Origin: Candidatus Methanimicrococcus labiotermitis
GTDB lineage: Archaea; Halobacteriota; Methanosarcinia; Methanosarcinales; Methanosarcinaceae
Assembly: GCA_009784005.1 (NCBI GenBank)
Contig: WRCE01000005.1
Span: 1 to 64,000 of the forward strand
Direction: 5' to 3'
DNA length: 64,000 nucleotides
Part shown: in pieces, positions 10,334-20,485 of the stretch
Position numbering within the stretch: position 1 is the first letter of the stretch
Layout: the number at the start of each line of letters is the position of its first letter
The notes under the pieces: model-generated
What the model was told of the DNA's origin: nothing
The model's input: only the letters and a program-made list of their open reading frames with translations
Databases searched by the model: none
Translations under genes and position numbers: made by a program

Positions 10334-10410
10334 ATGACGTAATATATGTGGCGTAATAATATGACGTAATATATGTGGCATAATAATATGACGTAATATT
10401 TGTGGCGTTA
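10334..10410. repeat. Intergenic tandem repeat, 27-bp unit atgacgtaatatatgtggcgtaataat, about 2.9 copies
   Basis: Unit starts at 10334, 10361 and 10388. Confidence 0.93.
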
Positions 10411-10563
10411 ATGTGTCAATGAAAAAATGTAATGAATAATGAAAAAGTGAATTGAATATAAACTGTTATGTTTATATAATATATATAGCTTACACACGAT
10501 TCAATTACCCGTTCTTTCTTTTAAAGAAACGGGATGACAGGAAAAACAGGTTGCCCGCTATCA

Positions 10564-11052
10564 TTAAAATATAAAGTTTGTGGTTATGTCATACCCCAGA
10601 TGGCAAAGAAGCAAAACCAATGTAAAACGCACGAATTTTCCGATAAGGACCAATATTGTGAATCTCTTAAAGTCGTACCGAACGGCGCCGGCAACAAACG
10701 GAAAAACGTCTCCGATGACAGGAACCGATGTAAAAAGCAGCAACCACGCGCCGTATTTTTTGAATTGTTGCAATCCTTTTTCATATTTTTCGGGGCTGAT
10801 GATTTCAAACCGGTTTGAAATTTTATGGACGCCCCAGTATCCGAAGAGATAAGTTGTCAAGGAACCGAAGTAACTGCCCGCCGTTGCCACAAATATTATG
10901 AGCCAGAAGTTGTGTGTCTTAAACATCAAGGCAATGAGAACTTCCGGGCTGAACATAACCAAAGAAGCGGCGACAAACGCGCTGATAAATAAACTGAGAT
11001 AACCGTAATTAAACAAAAAATCGTTAATTATCAGCATAATGGTTTCAAACAT
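10564..11052 (-). CDS. VTT/SNARE-associated (YqaA/DedA-like) membrane protein
   Basis: FNYGYLSLFISAFVAASLVMFSPEVLIALMFKTHNFWLIIFVATAGSYFGSLTTYLFGYWGVHKI; start at MFETIM preferred. Confidence 0.75.
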   Translation of the reverse strand: MFETIMLIINDFLFNYGYLSLFISAFVAASLVMFSPEVLIALMFKTHNFWLIIFVATAGSYFGSLTTYLFGYWGVHKISNRFEIISPEKYEKGLQQFKKYGAWLLLFTSVPVIGDVFPFVAGAVRYDFKRFTILVLIGKFVRFTLVLLLCHLGYDITTNFIF

Positions 11053-11235
11053 CTTTACTCCTTTTTTCGGGAACATTCCCCATTTTTCTGTCAGCGTACC
11101 GATATCGGCACAAATCGGCACAAATCGACACCGGCATAAACCGATTCAACATTACCAAATAAGCATAATCGATATTAAAATTACCGATGTCGGCATAACC
11201 GATATTTCCGATCGGATTTATCGGATTTATCGGCT

Positions 11236-11523
11236 TTACCTTATCCTTACTTCAAAGAACATTTCAATCGCCATGCCGACAGATATCTTTTCTTTTTGAC
11301 GCACTTTTGCGGGCAAGGCAATAAAATGCGTTCCGTTGCCCATCGGCAACAGGGATGTCGGCCAGCTCGAGTTGCCGACCTTCGCGGTGACCGCAATAAG
11401 CCCGCGGTCTGAAAGATGTTCAAGCGGCTTGCTTAATTCGGACGGGACGGAAACATAATGCCAGCCCATTTCGCGTTCAAATAATTCGACTTTAGCAATG
11501 AATGTATTGTTCATATCAATCAT
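11236..11523 (-). CDS. DUF1905-like small protein
   Basis: NTFIAKVELFEREMGWHYVSVPSELSKPLEHLSDRGLIAVTAKVGNSSWPTSLLPMGNGTHFIALPAKVRQKEKISVGMAIEMFFEVRI. Confidence 0.7.
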   Translation of the reverse strand: MIDMNNTFIAKVELFEREMGWHYVSVPSELSKPLEHLSDRGLIAVTAKVGNSSWPTSLLPMGNGTHFIALPAKVRQKEKISVGMAIEMFFEVRIR

Positions 11524-11566
11524 CTTTCATCTTATTTCATTGTCTTATGCATTGCCCTATGTTATC

Positions 11567-11728
11567 AATCGTCTTATGCATTATCATATGCATTATCATA
11601 TGCGTTATCATATGCGTTATCATATGCGTTATCATATGCGTTATCATATGCGTTATCATATGCGTTGTCATATGCGTTGTCATATGCGTTGTCATATGCG
11701 TTGTCATACGCGTTGTCATATGCGTTGT
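11567..11728. repeat. Intergenic tandem repeat, 12-bp unit (catatgcgttat and variants), about 13 copies
   Basis: Direct reading; variants cattat -> cgttat -> cgttgt along the array. Confidence 0.95.
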
Positions 11729-11802
11729 CTTGCGTTATCAATCATTTCATTGTCTTATGTGCGTAAGGGACATATTAGCTTATTTATTCCAAACAATACG
11801 GC

Positions 11803-12399
11803 TTATTCCGCTTCCCATTTCATAACGATACGCCCGCCGAAACCCTGCAGCCGCGTCATAAGGTCTAATCTGGTTTTGATGACCTTAAATCCCATTCTCT
11901 CGTAAAATTTCTTTGCTCTCGGATTTTTTGTCATGACATCGAGTCCGATGGCATTATAGCCTAAATCGCTGCGGATAAATTCGATTAACTTTGTACCGAT
12001 GCCTGTGCTTCTGTATTCGGGGCTCGTTGCGATAAAGTCGATGAAGATTTCGTGAGGGCTGCCGGCGTGAGGTTTGCACATCGTTGAATACATCGCCTTA
12101 TACATGGTTTTTCCCGCAAAAGCGGACAGGGTGTCGGGAAGTGTCTTCATAAAATTTTCCCTGTTCAAGTTCAACGCGCGTTTTTGATAATTCCCCAACC
12201 CTAAAAAGCCCACAGCTTCACCGTTTTGAAGATAGGCGTAGGTTGTATCGCAGTCAAAGGAATTTTTGAACAGCCAATGCAACTTTTCCTTGTCCTTTGA
12301 AACGACCGAAATGATATGATAAAAACCTTCGATAAAGACGTTTATAGCTTGATTCATTTGATTTTCGTCAAGTTCGGATATTTTTTTTATTTCGTCCAT
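11803..12399 (-). CDS. GNAT family N-acetyltransferase
   Basis: IFIDFIATSPEYRSTGIGTKLIEFIRSDLGYNAIGLDVMTKNPRAKKFYERMGFKVIKTR. Confidence 0.85.
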   Translation of the reverse strand: MDEIKKISELDENQMNQAINVFIEGFYHIISVVSKDKEKLHWLFKNSFDCDTTYAYLQNGEAVGFLGLGNYQKRALNLNRENFMKTLPDTLSAFAGKTMYKAMYSTMCKPHAGSPHEIFIDFIATSPEYRSTGIGTKLIEFIRSDLGYNAIGLDVMTKNPRAKKFYERMGFKVIKTRLDLMTRLQGFGGRIVMKWEAE

Positions 12400-12468
12400 G
12401 ATTCTCTCCGTATTCCGGTTTTTCAAGATTTTCAATTTCACTTGCTTCAAGCAGTTATCGATGTTATC

Positions 12469-12602
12469 TGCACCGTCAACACCGTCAACACCGTCAACAC
12501 CGTCAACACGTCAACACCGTCAACACGTCAACACCGTCAACACTGTCAACACGTCAACACCGTCAACACAGTCAACACGTCAACACGTCAACACAGTCAA
12601 CA
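12469..12602. repeat. Intergenic tandem repeat, 9-bp unit gtcaacacc with shorter gtcaacac variants
   Basis: Direct reading. Confidence 0.95.
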
Positions 12603-12744
12603 TAATTGTTTTCTATGCAATAAATTAAGAACAGTTAATTAAGAACCGTTTATATCCGTTGAATTGTATGAAAAACAGTTTATATCCGGTCATAAGTTAT
12701 TTAAACGTATATTCGGCTTCTAAGCATAAAAAGAGTGACACCTT

Positions 12745-14004
12745 ATGACATCCAATAAAATATCGGTTCCTTACGGGAGCGGCCAATTGTCTTTTGAATT
12801 GCCGGAATCCTGTTTTTCGGGAACGATTCTTCCGTCCGGCGAGGATACCTCTGTCGGCTCACCCGATGATATTATCCGAAGCGCTCTGGCAGCGCCTGTC
12901 GGAACGAAAAGATTGTCCGAGTCTGTCGGCCCGAGTCATAAGATCGCCGTTATTATCAATGACATTACACGCCCGACGCCATCCGCTTATTTGATTCCTT
13001 TCGTTTTGGAGGAACTGGAAGCAGCGGGCGTTCCTGATGAAAATATTACTTTTTATTTTGCGCTTGGCCTTCACCGCGCGAACACGGAAGATGAAATGAA
13101 GGAACTTCTCGGCGAAGGTGTTTACAGCCGATACAAATTTGTTCAGCATGAAGTCGGTTCATACCCTGTGACGTCTTTTGGTCAGACTTCCCGCGGAACG
13201 CCGATTGAAATTTATGAGGACATTCCGAAAAATGATTTTATCATCGGAATCGGAGAAATCGGATTTCATTATTACGCCGGCTACAGCGGCGGCGCCAAGT
13301 CCGTTTTACCCGGCGTCAGTTCTGAAAGTTCGGTGATTGCCAACCATAAAATGATGATTGAGAAAAATGCTGTATCGGGACGCGTTGACAGCCCTGTCCG
13401 TGCAGACCTTGAGGAAGCCGTGAAAAAGGTAGGCCTTGATTTTATCTTGAATGTTGTGTTGGACAGCCGTAAACAAGTCGTTGCCGCGTTTGCCGGCGAT
13501 TTCATTGAAGCGCACCGAAAAGGCGTGTTGGTCGTTGACGCGCTTTACAAAGTCAAGGCGCCGCCCGCCGACGCCGTCATTGTCTCCTGCGGCGGCTACC
13601 CGAAAGATATCAATTTATACCAAACGAACAAAGCGCTTGATAACGCGACGCAGGCCGTTGCCGAAGGCGGTTCCATAATCGTTGTCTCCGAATGCCGCGA
13701 CGGCATCGGCAACGATGTTTATGACCGCTGGAACAAATCCTGCAAAACCGCGGCCGACGCCATTGCTCGTTTTAAAAAGGAGTTTGAATTCGGCGGCCAC
13801 AAGGCGGCGACAACCGCCGCCGCGTCTATTCGTTTCAATCTGTATTTGGTTTCATCCCTCTCTGACGAAGCCGCTCGCGAGGCATTTTTTGAGCCGTGCG
13901 CAACGATTGAAGAAGCCATCGCGCGTGTTCTTTCAGAAAATCCGAAAGCCAAGTTCTCGGTTATGCCTTACGGCGGACAGACTTTGCCGGTGATTGAGGA
14001 GTAA
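12745..14004 (+). CDS. LarA-like (nickel-dependent lactate racemase family, DUF2088) protein
   Basis: ALGLHRANTEDEMKELLG...VQHEVGSY...GIGEIGFHYYAGYSGGAKSVLPGVSS...NHKMM; 419 aa. Confidence 0.8.
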   Translation: MTSNKISVPYGSGQLSFELPESCFSGTILPSGEDTSVGSPDDIIRSALAAPVGTKRLSESVGPSHKIAVIINDITRPTPSAYLIPFVLEELEAAGVPDENITFYFALGLHRANTEDEMKELLGEGVYSRYKFVQHEVGSYPVTSFGQTSRGTPIEIYEDIPKNDFIIGIGEIGFHYYAGYSGGAKSVLPGVSSESSVIANHKMMIEKNAVSGRVDSPVRADLEEAVKKVGLDFILNVVLDSRKQVVAAFAGDFIEAHRKGVLVVDALYKVKAPPADAVIVSCGGYPKDINLYQTNKALDNATQAVAEGGSIIVVSECRDGIGNDVYDRWNKSCKTAADAIARFKKEFEFGGHKAATTAAASIRFNLYLVSSLSDEAAREAFFEPCATIEEAIARVLSENPKAKFSVMPYGGQTLPVIEE

Positions 14005-14223
14005 AATCCTTCTTTTTTTGTTCTTTCATTTTTGTTCTTTCATTTTTGTTCTTTCGTTTTAGTTTTTGTTTTAGTTTTTGTTTTAGTTTTTGTTTTTTTT
14101 ATTATTTTTTCTTCGTTTTTGACGCACCGCTTCATCGCATTTTATCTTATTTCTGTCTCGTCATATCTTGGTTTTTTCAAAAAAAATACTGTTTGTTATT
14201 TCTCTTTATTTTTTTGCAGCAAT

Positions 14224-14276
14224 CTCCATTTTCGAATTTGTGCGCTGCTTCGCATCGCCCAACTCCGAAAATGGAG
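14224..14276. other. Inverted repeat (11-bp perfect stem CTCCATTTTCG/CGAAAATGGAG) in a T-rich spacer
   Basis: Direct reading. Confidence 0.85.
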
Positions 14277-14468
14277 GTGGTTTTATGTTTTTTTTTGTTT
14301 TATTTCTTCTCGGTTTTATGTTTTGTGTTTGTTTTTTCGTCTCGGTTTTGTGTTTTTTGTTTTTCATTCTTTTCGATTTTTCCATAATCATTTATAACAA
14401 GAAAACCTATTCTAAACAATCATTTTCGTTTTTTTATAATTACTTCTGAAGGGAATTTGGAGATATCT

Positions 14469-15026
14469 ATGGCAAAAAAAGAAATACGTGTACCGACCCG
14501 CCGGTTGGCTTGGGGCATTACCGGCGCCGGCGACAAACTGGAAGAAACGATTGACGTGATGCGCGCGGTCAAGGAAAGAGGGTGGCGTATTGATGTTTTC
14601 GTTTCTTTAGAGGGCGAAACCGTTCTGAAATGGTACAGACAATTCGAAACCGTGTCAACTGATTTTGATTCCTGTGCAGTTGAGAGGGGGGCGAATTCGC
14701 CGTTCATTCTCGGCGATTTGCAGACAGGGCAATATGACGCGCTCATCGTCTCGCCGGCGACAGCCAATACAGTTGCCAAAATTGTTTACGGCATCAGCGA
14801 CACATTACTGACAAACGCCGTCGGCCAATGCGCAAAGGGGGATACGCCGATTTACATTTATCCGGTGGACGGCAAAAAAGGAAAAATAAAAACGAAGGCG
14901 CCAAACGGACGCGAATTTGAATTGAAAATGAGAAAAATAGATGTTGTCAACGCAAAAAAACTGAAGAAAATGGAAAACATTCAGGTTTTGAAAGCGCCGG
15001 CTGAACTGAAAAAATATTTCAAATGA
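14469..15026 (+). CDS. dmrB: Archaeal flavoprotein, likely dihydromethanopterin reductase (acceptor)/AfpA-like
   Basis: RLAWGITGAGDKLEETIDVMRAVKERGWRIDVFVSLEGETVLKWYRQFE...YDALIVSPATANTVAKIVYGISDTLLTNAVGQ; flavin-binding fold. Confidence 0.6.
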   Translation: MAKKEIRVPTRRLAWGITGAGDKLEETIDVMRAVKERGWRIDVFVSLEGETVLKWYRQFETVSTDFDSCAVERGANSPFILGDLQTGQYDALIVSPATANTVAKIVYGISDTLLTNAVGQCAKGDTPIYIYPVDGKKGKIKTKAPNGREFELKMRKIDVVNAKKLKKMENIQVLKAPAELKKYFK

Positions 15027-15067
15027 ATTTCGTTTTCAAAAAAATAAAGAAGCAAAAGATGGATTTC

Positions 15068-15235
15068 TTTTGCTTCGTTTCTTGCTTTTGTTTCTTGCTT
15101 GTCTTGCTTGTTTCTTGCTTTTGTTTCTTGCTTGTCTTGCTTGTTTCTTGCTTTTGTTTCTTGCTTGTCTTGCTTGTTTCTTGCTTTTGTTTCTTGCTTA
15201 TTTCTTGCTTGTTTCTTGTTGTTTCTTGCTTCAAT
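15068..15235. repeat. Tandem repeat, about 33-bp unit (ttgcttttgtttcttgcttgtcttgcttgtttc), between convergent genes
   Basis: Direct reading. Confidence 0.95.
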
Positions 15236-15244
15236 TCATCGTTT

Positions 15245-18200
15245 TCAATCTTTACGGCGGAATCCGTAGAAAATTGCGCCGACAATCAGGACAACGAAGA
15301 TGATGGCGAACATGCTGGACGCCGAGAATGTCGGGTTTTGATTGAAATTGCGGATGCTGTTGACGGTTTCGCCGAGGACGGATGATGTCATTTCGTATCC
15401 CACAACTTCGCCGGGGGCTTGGCCGATGTCGGTGCCGTAGCCGCCGCCGCCTTCCTGTTCTCTTTCGCTTTCTGAAAAGCGGGGGGCGTCAGCGATGATT
15501 GCCTGACCGAAACCGGTGGCGGCTGTGATGCTTGGTGTCGATTCTGTTCTTTCAAACGATCTTTCCATCACAGTTTCCATGATCTGCATGAATTTCTCTT
15601 GGTCTTCTTTGTTGATGCCCGCGACAGCCATCTGTCCTTCTATGAATCTGACAAAGGTCGGGTTGCCGCAGGTGTGGTGGCAGCAGGCAACGCCGTGTTC
15701 GAGAACGGATTCAACAAAGTCGACAACCAGATGATTCATGACATCAGTGGTTGGGTTCCAATATTTTCCGTCTTCCTTTGTCGCCACTGAAATCATACGG
15801 GCTAACGCGGATTGGTGGCTGTAAGAGTACTGCGGGTCGGACTTCAGCCAGTCACCGTTATCTCCTGTCAGGAAGCTTTCGTAGACTGAATTCCACATAT
15901 CGGCCGTGATTAAATCCGGCTGAAGCGCAGACCAACCCCACATGTAATCAACAACTTTGGAGAACTCGCGGGCGCCGGCGTAACCGTGCTGCTGCATACC
16001 GTCAATCCATTTCTGGTTCGTATAACGCGCTCGAATTTCGTTTTCAATGAACTTTGAAAGCGGTTCCATAACGCCGTCGCCCTTTCTCAGATTCATGATA
16101 TACGAATCCGGGTATTTGCCGCTGGCGTAGGCAACGGCTGCGTTTAATCCGCCGAGGAACTGGTAGAAGTCATCGTTGTCAAGAACGCCGTATAACGGTG
16201 TTGAACGGCTGTGAACAGTTATGGCGACATTTGAAAGGAGATATTCAAACACATAGTTGTTATTGGCCGTTCCCCATTCGCCAAGGCTGGTGTAGGCGAA
16301 TCCCATTTGGTTAATGAAATGTTTCGCCAAATCGCTCGTATCGTTCCAGTGCTCGTCAGCCTCAATCAGTTCCGACAATCCGATATTGTACGTTCCGAAA
16401 ACCGTTCCGAAAACGCGGGAAAGAAGCGCCTGATTCGGGTCATTTCTGTCGGGATTGCCGAATTCGTCGAATTTGGGCTCTCCATAAGCCGTCTTCTTTA
16501 TGAGTTCTTGCGTGTTCTCATAAACGTAGTTGGCAGGGCCGGCGGTTGTCCATGATTCACGTGTTTCGCCGGTTCCTCTGACATACGGGTTGTCATGCCA
16601 GTAATACACTTTTCGGACAGCTTCGTCAATCAAACGGACTTTGTCGGGATAGGTGTCGCGGTAAAGGCTTGAAATTTCGACAACAATATCAATGCGCGGG
16701 CGAGTGAGGACATCTCCTTTTTGCGCGAGAAGAGTCGATTTGACGACTTCGCCTTTTTCATTGTATTCTTTGTAATACAGGTCTCTGTCCACAGTTATTC
16801 TCAGCTCTTCCTCTTTTAACGGATAAAATCCGGTAACAAGGGCGGTTTCATTCCATATCGGTTTGACGCCGAGGACAAAGAGTATTTGCGACTCCATGAC
16901 GCCTTCCGATCTGGTTGATTCGCCCGCGAACAAGACAAAGCCGATGGTTCGAGGCCATTCGCCGTGCTTTTCGTAATGGCTCAAAAGCAATTGATTCGTT
17001 AACGGAACCGCTGTATTCCATGCTTGCTCTGTGGGCATCTTTCTGTTGTCAAAGTTGTAGAAGTTGCCGCCGGTCGGAACAACTCCCCTTTCGCCGCCGG
17101 CCGGGCCGGGCGCGTTGGTCACGGGGTCGCCGCCGGGTTTTGAGAAGATGAATTTTCCTTCCAAAGCTTTGACCAATTGAGTGATTTCTTGGGTCGTCAG
17201 GTTCAATAATCCGGAATAGTAAAGGCCGGTGTCCAAATAGCTGTTGATTTTGTCAGCTTCGCCGCTACTGATTGCGGGAATGATGTATTCGGCGTCCTTT
17301 TGGCTCTTCGCTTCGAAATAGTCATCAATGACGGAGTCTGATTTTCCCTTGCTTAAAGCGTCTTGGATGAGCCCGACAGCGTCTTCGTAGACGATGCCGT
17401 CAATGCCGGTGACATATTTGACATAGCCGGTGCCGAGCATGGAGAGAACCATTTCGGTCAAGCTTTGTCCTTTTAAGGGTTGGCCGAAAACGTGTAAACC
17501 GAAAGGCATGTATTCCAATCTCAAGTCTTCCAATATTTCATCAACGTCTTCCAAAATGTCATCGAATTCGTCATCGGTCATTTTCTCTAATGATTCCGCC
17601 GTGACGCCGAGTTCTCTGCCGATTCCGGTTGAGATAATCAATCGAATAATTGTCTTTTTGTGTTCGGCTTTGACCTCATCAATCAGATGCAAGGATTCAA
17701 AACTGACAATAGAATTTTTAAGCACGTCATAATCGCCGTAAAGGTCAGCGTAAACAATTGCCGGCGTCATGTGGTCAACAAGAACCGCGTTTCCGCGTCT
17801 TTTCGCTTGCATGCCTTCACCGACCACATCAACGATGTAGGGGTAGACAACGGGGAGATTCCCAATTAAAAATGCAGGCCATTCGTAGCGGGAAAGTCCG
17901 GATTCTTGACCGGGCAGCCATTCTTGTGTGCCGTGCGTTCCGAAGTGGATGATTGCGTCCGCGCCGAATCCGTATTCTTCGGATTTGACGAGGTCTTTGT
18001 TTTGGAGCCACAAATAAAACGCGATGTACTGGTGCGTCGGCGGCAAGGTTGCGCTGTGGTAGAGTGTCTGGGCGTTTTCGGAAGTGCCGCGGGACGGTTG
18101 CGGTGTCAGAATGAAGCGCCCCTTTGACGCGTCATCCGTCACATCGATGTACGGAATAACAATGTATCCTTGGTACACCATGACCTTTCCCGGAGCGGTG

Positions 18201-19849
18201 CCCCATGCGTCTTCGACTTCTTTTAATTTTGCTTCGTAAAGTTCGGTTTGTTTGTCAAATCTCTTGATCTGTTCGTCTTCGGGAAGGTCGGCGAGCGTGT
18301 TTTCAAACCATTCGCCCAAATATGCTTCTCTGAACCATTTCATGTAGAGATGTTCTGAAACCAAAACGGCTTTGCCGGTGTCATAATAGTTTTTGCCGTC
18401 GGAAACGTCAAAGTCACCGATCATCTTTTTAAGTTCGCCCGGCGCCCACCCGCCGATGTTAATACCCTGATTGATCATCGTTTGGGTCAGCTCATACGAG
18501 GACGGCGCTTTACTCAAATCGATGTTAAAAGCGTCATCGGCGTTTTTCAGGCCTTCTAAAACGTAAATGAGACTGGCGGGGACATCTAAGTAAGACGCGC
18601 CGATATTTCCTTTTCCGCCGCCGTGGTTGTAGTAAATTAAAGCGATATCTTTGTCGGCGTTTTCCATTCTTTGGAGGTCCAAATAATTGACTGTCCTGCC
18701 GACAAGCAAGTCAATCTGTTCGGGGATGCCGATTCTGACAGTTCTTCCGGCAGCGTTTCTCTCGGTTGACGCAACGACGATTGGGTCAACGGAACCGTAT
18801 CTTTCGGGATATATGATTTTAGTCGGCGTCATTGTCAGCGGATTTGTCGTGTTCAGCCAATTCTCATAGGTCTGGTCCGCGAAAACTAAATTGATTATAG
18901 GCAACCCCATTTCTTCATAATTCAAAACCGGCGGATTTGAAAGATATTGGAAATTGACAACGATATCCACTGTGCTGTTGTTGATATATCTGTCATTGGT
19001 AATTGCCAAGGCGTTGACGCCTCTTTTTTCATATTCCGCAATTAATTTATCAATAGGGTCCAAGCTGTCAGGGAAGTAGCTTCTGTAAAAGAAGATGCCC
19101 ACCGTTGGTTTTGACGGGTCGTACCGATATTGGTATTCGCTTTCGATGTCCTTTTCGGATTCGTACCACGCCATGTAATCATCGTATTCGACGATGAAGC
19201 ACTCTCTGATATCCGTCACGTTGATTTTCGGGTGATAGATGAACATGTCGGGGAGACGGATAACCGGTAAAAACTCCAATCCTTCAATGCCGAACTTTTC
19301 TTTCAGTGTATCTTCCCCGTACAAGCCCAGCAGAACGAAACTGATCATGTACTCCATATTTTCGCTCGCGTAGGTAGCGTTTGTCCAGTAGGACATCATG
19401 GTTGCGTTGAAGGGCGTGGTTGCCGTGCCCGCAAAGAGGTAGCCCGAGGGATGAGACGCATATAAATTGCCTCTTGAAACGTCATCAAAGATGTAGACGT
19501 TTTTCCCGATTGCGTGTCCCATGGGCTCTTGGATGTGCCCGAAGGTTGCCGCCCCGACCATGTAAATGGATATGACGTCGGCGTTCATGATTGCGTTTGT
19601 TATTCTCTGCTGCTGTTCGGTTCCGCTTGTCATATCAGCGATTTCAAACACAGTCACTTCGATGTTTACGCCGTCTTCGTCGTATTTTTCAGCGAGTTCT
19701 TTTAAGACGTTGTTTTGACTGGAGTACCCTGAGAAAACAACATATCTCAGCGGCTCTTTATCGTTTTCGCCGCCGTCATCTGCAAGACAGACGGAACTCA
19801 ACAAAACGGACATTATCAATACAATAAGTATCGGTAAAACTTTTTTCAT
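15245..19849 (-). CDS. CobN/magnesium-chelatase subunit H-like protein with N-terminal signal peptide and C-terminal membrane anchor
   Basis: 1534 aa; MKKVLPILIVLIMSVLLSSVCLADDG signal; FGADAIIHFGTHGTQEWLPGQESGLS, VPTGGNFYNFDNRKMPTEQAW CobN motifs; C-terminus SMFAIIFVVLIVGAIFYGFRRKD. Confidence 0.9.
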   Translation of the reverse strand: MKKVLPILIVLIMSVLLSSVCLADDGGENDKEPLRYVVFSGYSSQNNVLKELAEKYDEDGVNIEVTVFEIADMTSGTEQQQRITNAIMNADVISIYMVGAATFGHIQEPMGHAIGKNVYIFDDVSRGNLYASHPSGYLFAGTATTPFNATMMSYWTNATYASENMEYMISFVLLGLYGEDTLKEKFGIEGLEFLPVIRLPDMFIYHPKINVTDIRECFIVEYDDYMAWYESEKDIESEYQYRYDPSKPTVGIFFYRSYFPDSLDPIDKLIAEYEKRGVNALAITNDRYINNSTVDIVVNFQYLSNPPVLNYEEMGLPIINLVFADQTYENWLNTTNPLTMTPTKIIYPERYGSVDPIVVASTERNAAGRTVRIGIPEQIDLLVGRTVNYLDLQRMENADKDIALIYYNHGGGKGNIGASYLDVPASLIYVLEGLKNADDAFNIDLSKAPSSYELTQTMINQGINIGGWAPGELKKMIGDFDVSDGKNYYDTGKAVLVSEHLYMKWFREAYLGEWFENTLADLPEDEQIKRFDKQTELYEAKLKEVEDAWGTAPGKVMVYQGYIVIPYIDVTDDASKGRFILTPQPSRGTSENAQTLYHSATLPPTHQYIAFYLWLQNKDLVKSEEYGFGADAIIHFGTHGTQEWLPGQESGLSRYEWPAFLIGNLPVVYPYIVDVVGEGMQAKRRGNAVLVDHMTPAIVYADLYGDYDVLKNSIVSFESLHLIDEVKAEHKKTIIRLIISTGIGRELGVTAESLEKMTDDEFDDILEDVDEILEDLRLEYMPFGLHVFGQPLKGQSLTEMVLSMLGTGYVKYVTGIDGIVYEDAVGLIQDALSKGKSDSVIDDYFEAKSQKDAEYIIPAISSGEADKINSYLDTGLYYSGLLNLTTQEITQLVKALEGKFIFSKPGGDPVTNAPGPAGGERGVVPTGGNFYNFDNRKMPTEQAWNTAVPLTNQLLLSHYEKHGEWPRTIGFVLFAGESTRSEGVMESQILFVLGVKPIWNETALVTGFYPLKEEELRITVDRDLYYKEYNEKGEVVKSTLLAQKGDVLTRPRIDIVVEISSLYRDTYPDKVRLIDEAVRKVYYWHDNPYVRGTGETRESWTTAGPANYVYENTQELIKKTAYGEPKFDEFGNPDRNDPNQALLSRVFGTVFGTYNIGLSELIEADEHWNDTSDLAKHFINQMGFAYTSLGEWGTANNNYVFEYLLSNVAITVHSRSTPLYGVLDNDDFYQFLGGLNAAVAYASGKYPDSYIMNLRKGDGVMEPLSKFIENEIRARYTNQKWIDGMQQHGYAGAREFSKVVDYMWGWSALQPDLITADMWNSVYESFLTGDNGDWLKSDPQYSYSHQSALARMISVATKEDGKYWNPTTDVMNHLVVDFVESVLEHGVACCHHTCGNPTFVRFIEGQMAVAGINKEDQEKFMQIMETVMERSFERTESTPSITAATGFGQAIIADAPRFSESEREQEGGGGYGTDIGQAPGEVVGYEMTSSVLGETVNSIRNFNQNPTFSASSMFAIIFVVLIVGAIFYGFRRKD

Positions 19850-20201
19850 AACTTAACCCCTTTTTTCATAACACTGATAAGTTTATGAAAGCAATAAATT
19901 GCTTCAAAAACACAATAATGTTTATTTGATGTGATTTGCTGTATCGGAAATTTCATAAAAAAGCCGTTTTTTCTAAAAACGATTTATATTTCCCAATTAA
20001 ACCTAGTTGCCAATATCAGTATATGAACGTTTGGATTTGGGTTCCATGTATTACCTTTATGGGTAATGATTTTAATGTTGCTTTATATAAAAATCCTGAC
20101 AAATCCGATTTACTCCAAAATTTCAACACCTGAAAGACTTTTCAAGACGCTACGAACGCCTCAATACTTTCACCCCGCATTGCTTCCTTTTAATACCAAT
20201 C

Positions 20202-20233
20202 TGAGACATACTAAGGTTTACTGTCTCAAAAAA
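20202..20233. other. Hairpin (TGAGACA/TGTCTCA) followed by poly-A, upstream of a small ORF
   Basis: tgagacatactaaggtttactgtctcaaaaaaaaa. Confidence 0.5.
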
Positions 20234-20254
20234 AAATGACAGGGAGAATTTATC

Positions 20255-20485
20255 ATGAACGCCACAATCGAAATCAATGAAAAAATCGAAAACAACGAAA
20301 AAATCGAAATCAGTGAAAACAACGATTCCAAAAAAAATATTACCGGCATTTCGTTTGAACGCCCCGCCGAAAACGAATTCTTTAAAGGTTTGGTTCAAAG
20401 AGCCGGCTATTATGAACAATTTGAAGAAAGAAGAACGCGAATTACGTATTCCGTGACCCAAACAAACCTTGAAGCATATTCTTAA
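20255..20485 (+). CDS. Small hypothetical protein (76 aa)
   Basis: agggag Shine-Dalgarno-like sequence upstream; N-terminal EKIE repeats then ISFERPAENEFFKGLVQRAGYYEQFEERRTRITYSVTQTNLEAYS. Confidence 0.45.
   Translation: MNATIEINEKIENNEKIEISENNDSKKNITGISFERPAENEFFKGLVQRAGYYEQFEERRTRITYSVTQTNLEAYS

Noticed and set aside
11498-11905. MRYHMRYH / ICVIICVI repeat ORFs
   Set aside because: Translations of the 12-bp intergenic array that happens to lack stops.
12316-12642. VNTVNTVNT repeat ORF
   Set aside because: Translation of the 9-bp intergenic array.
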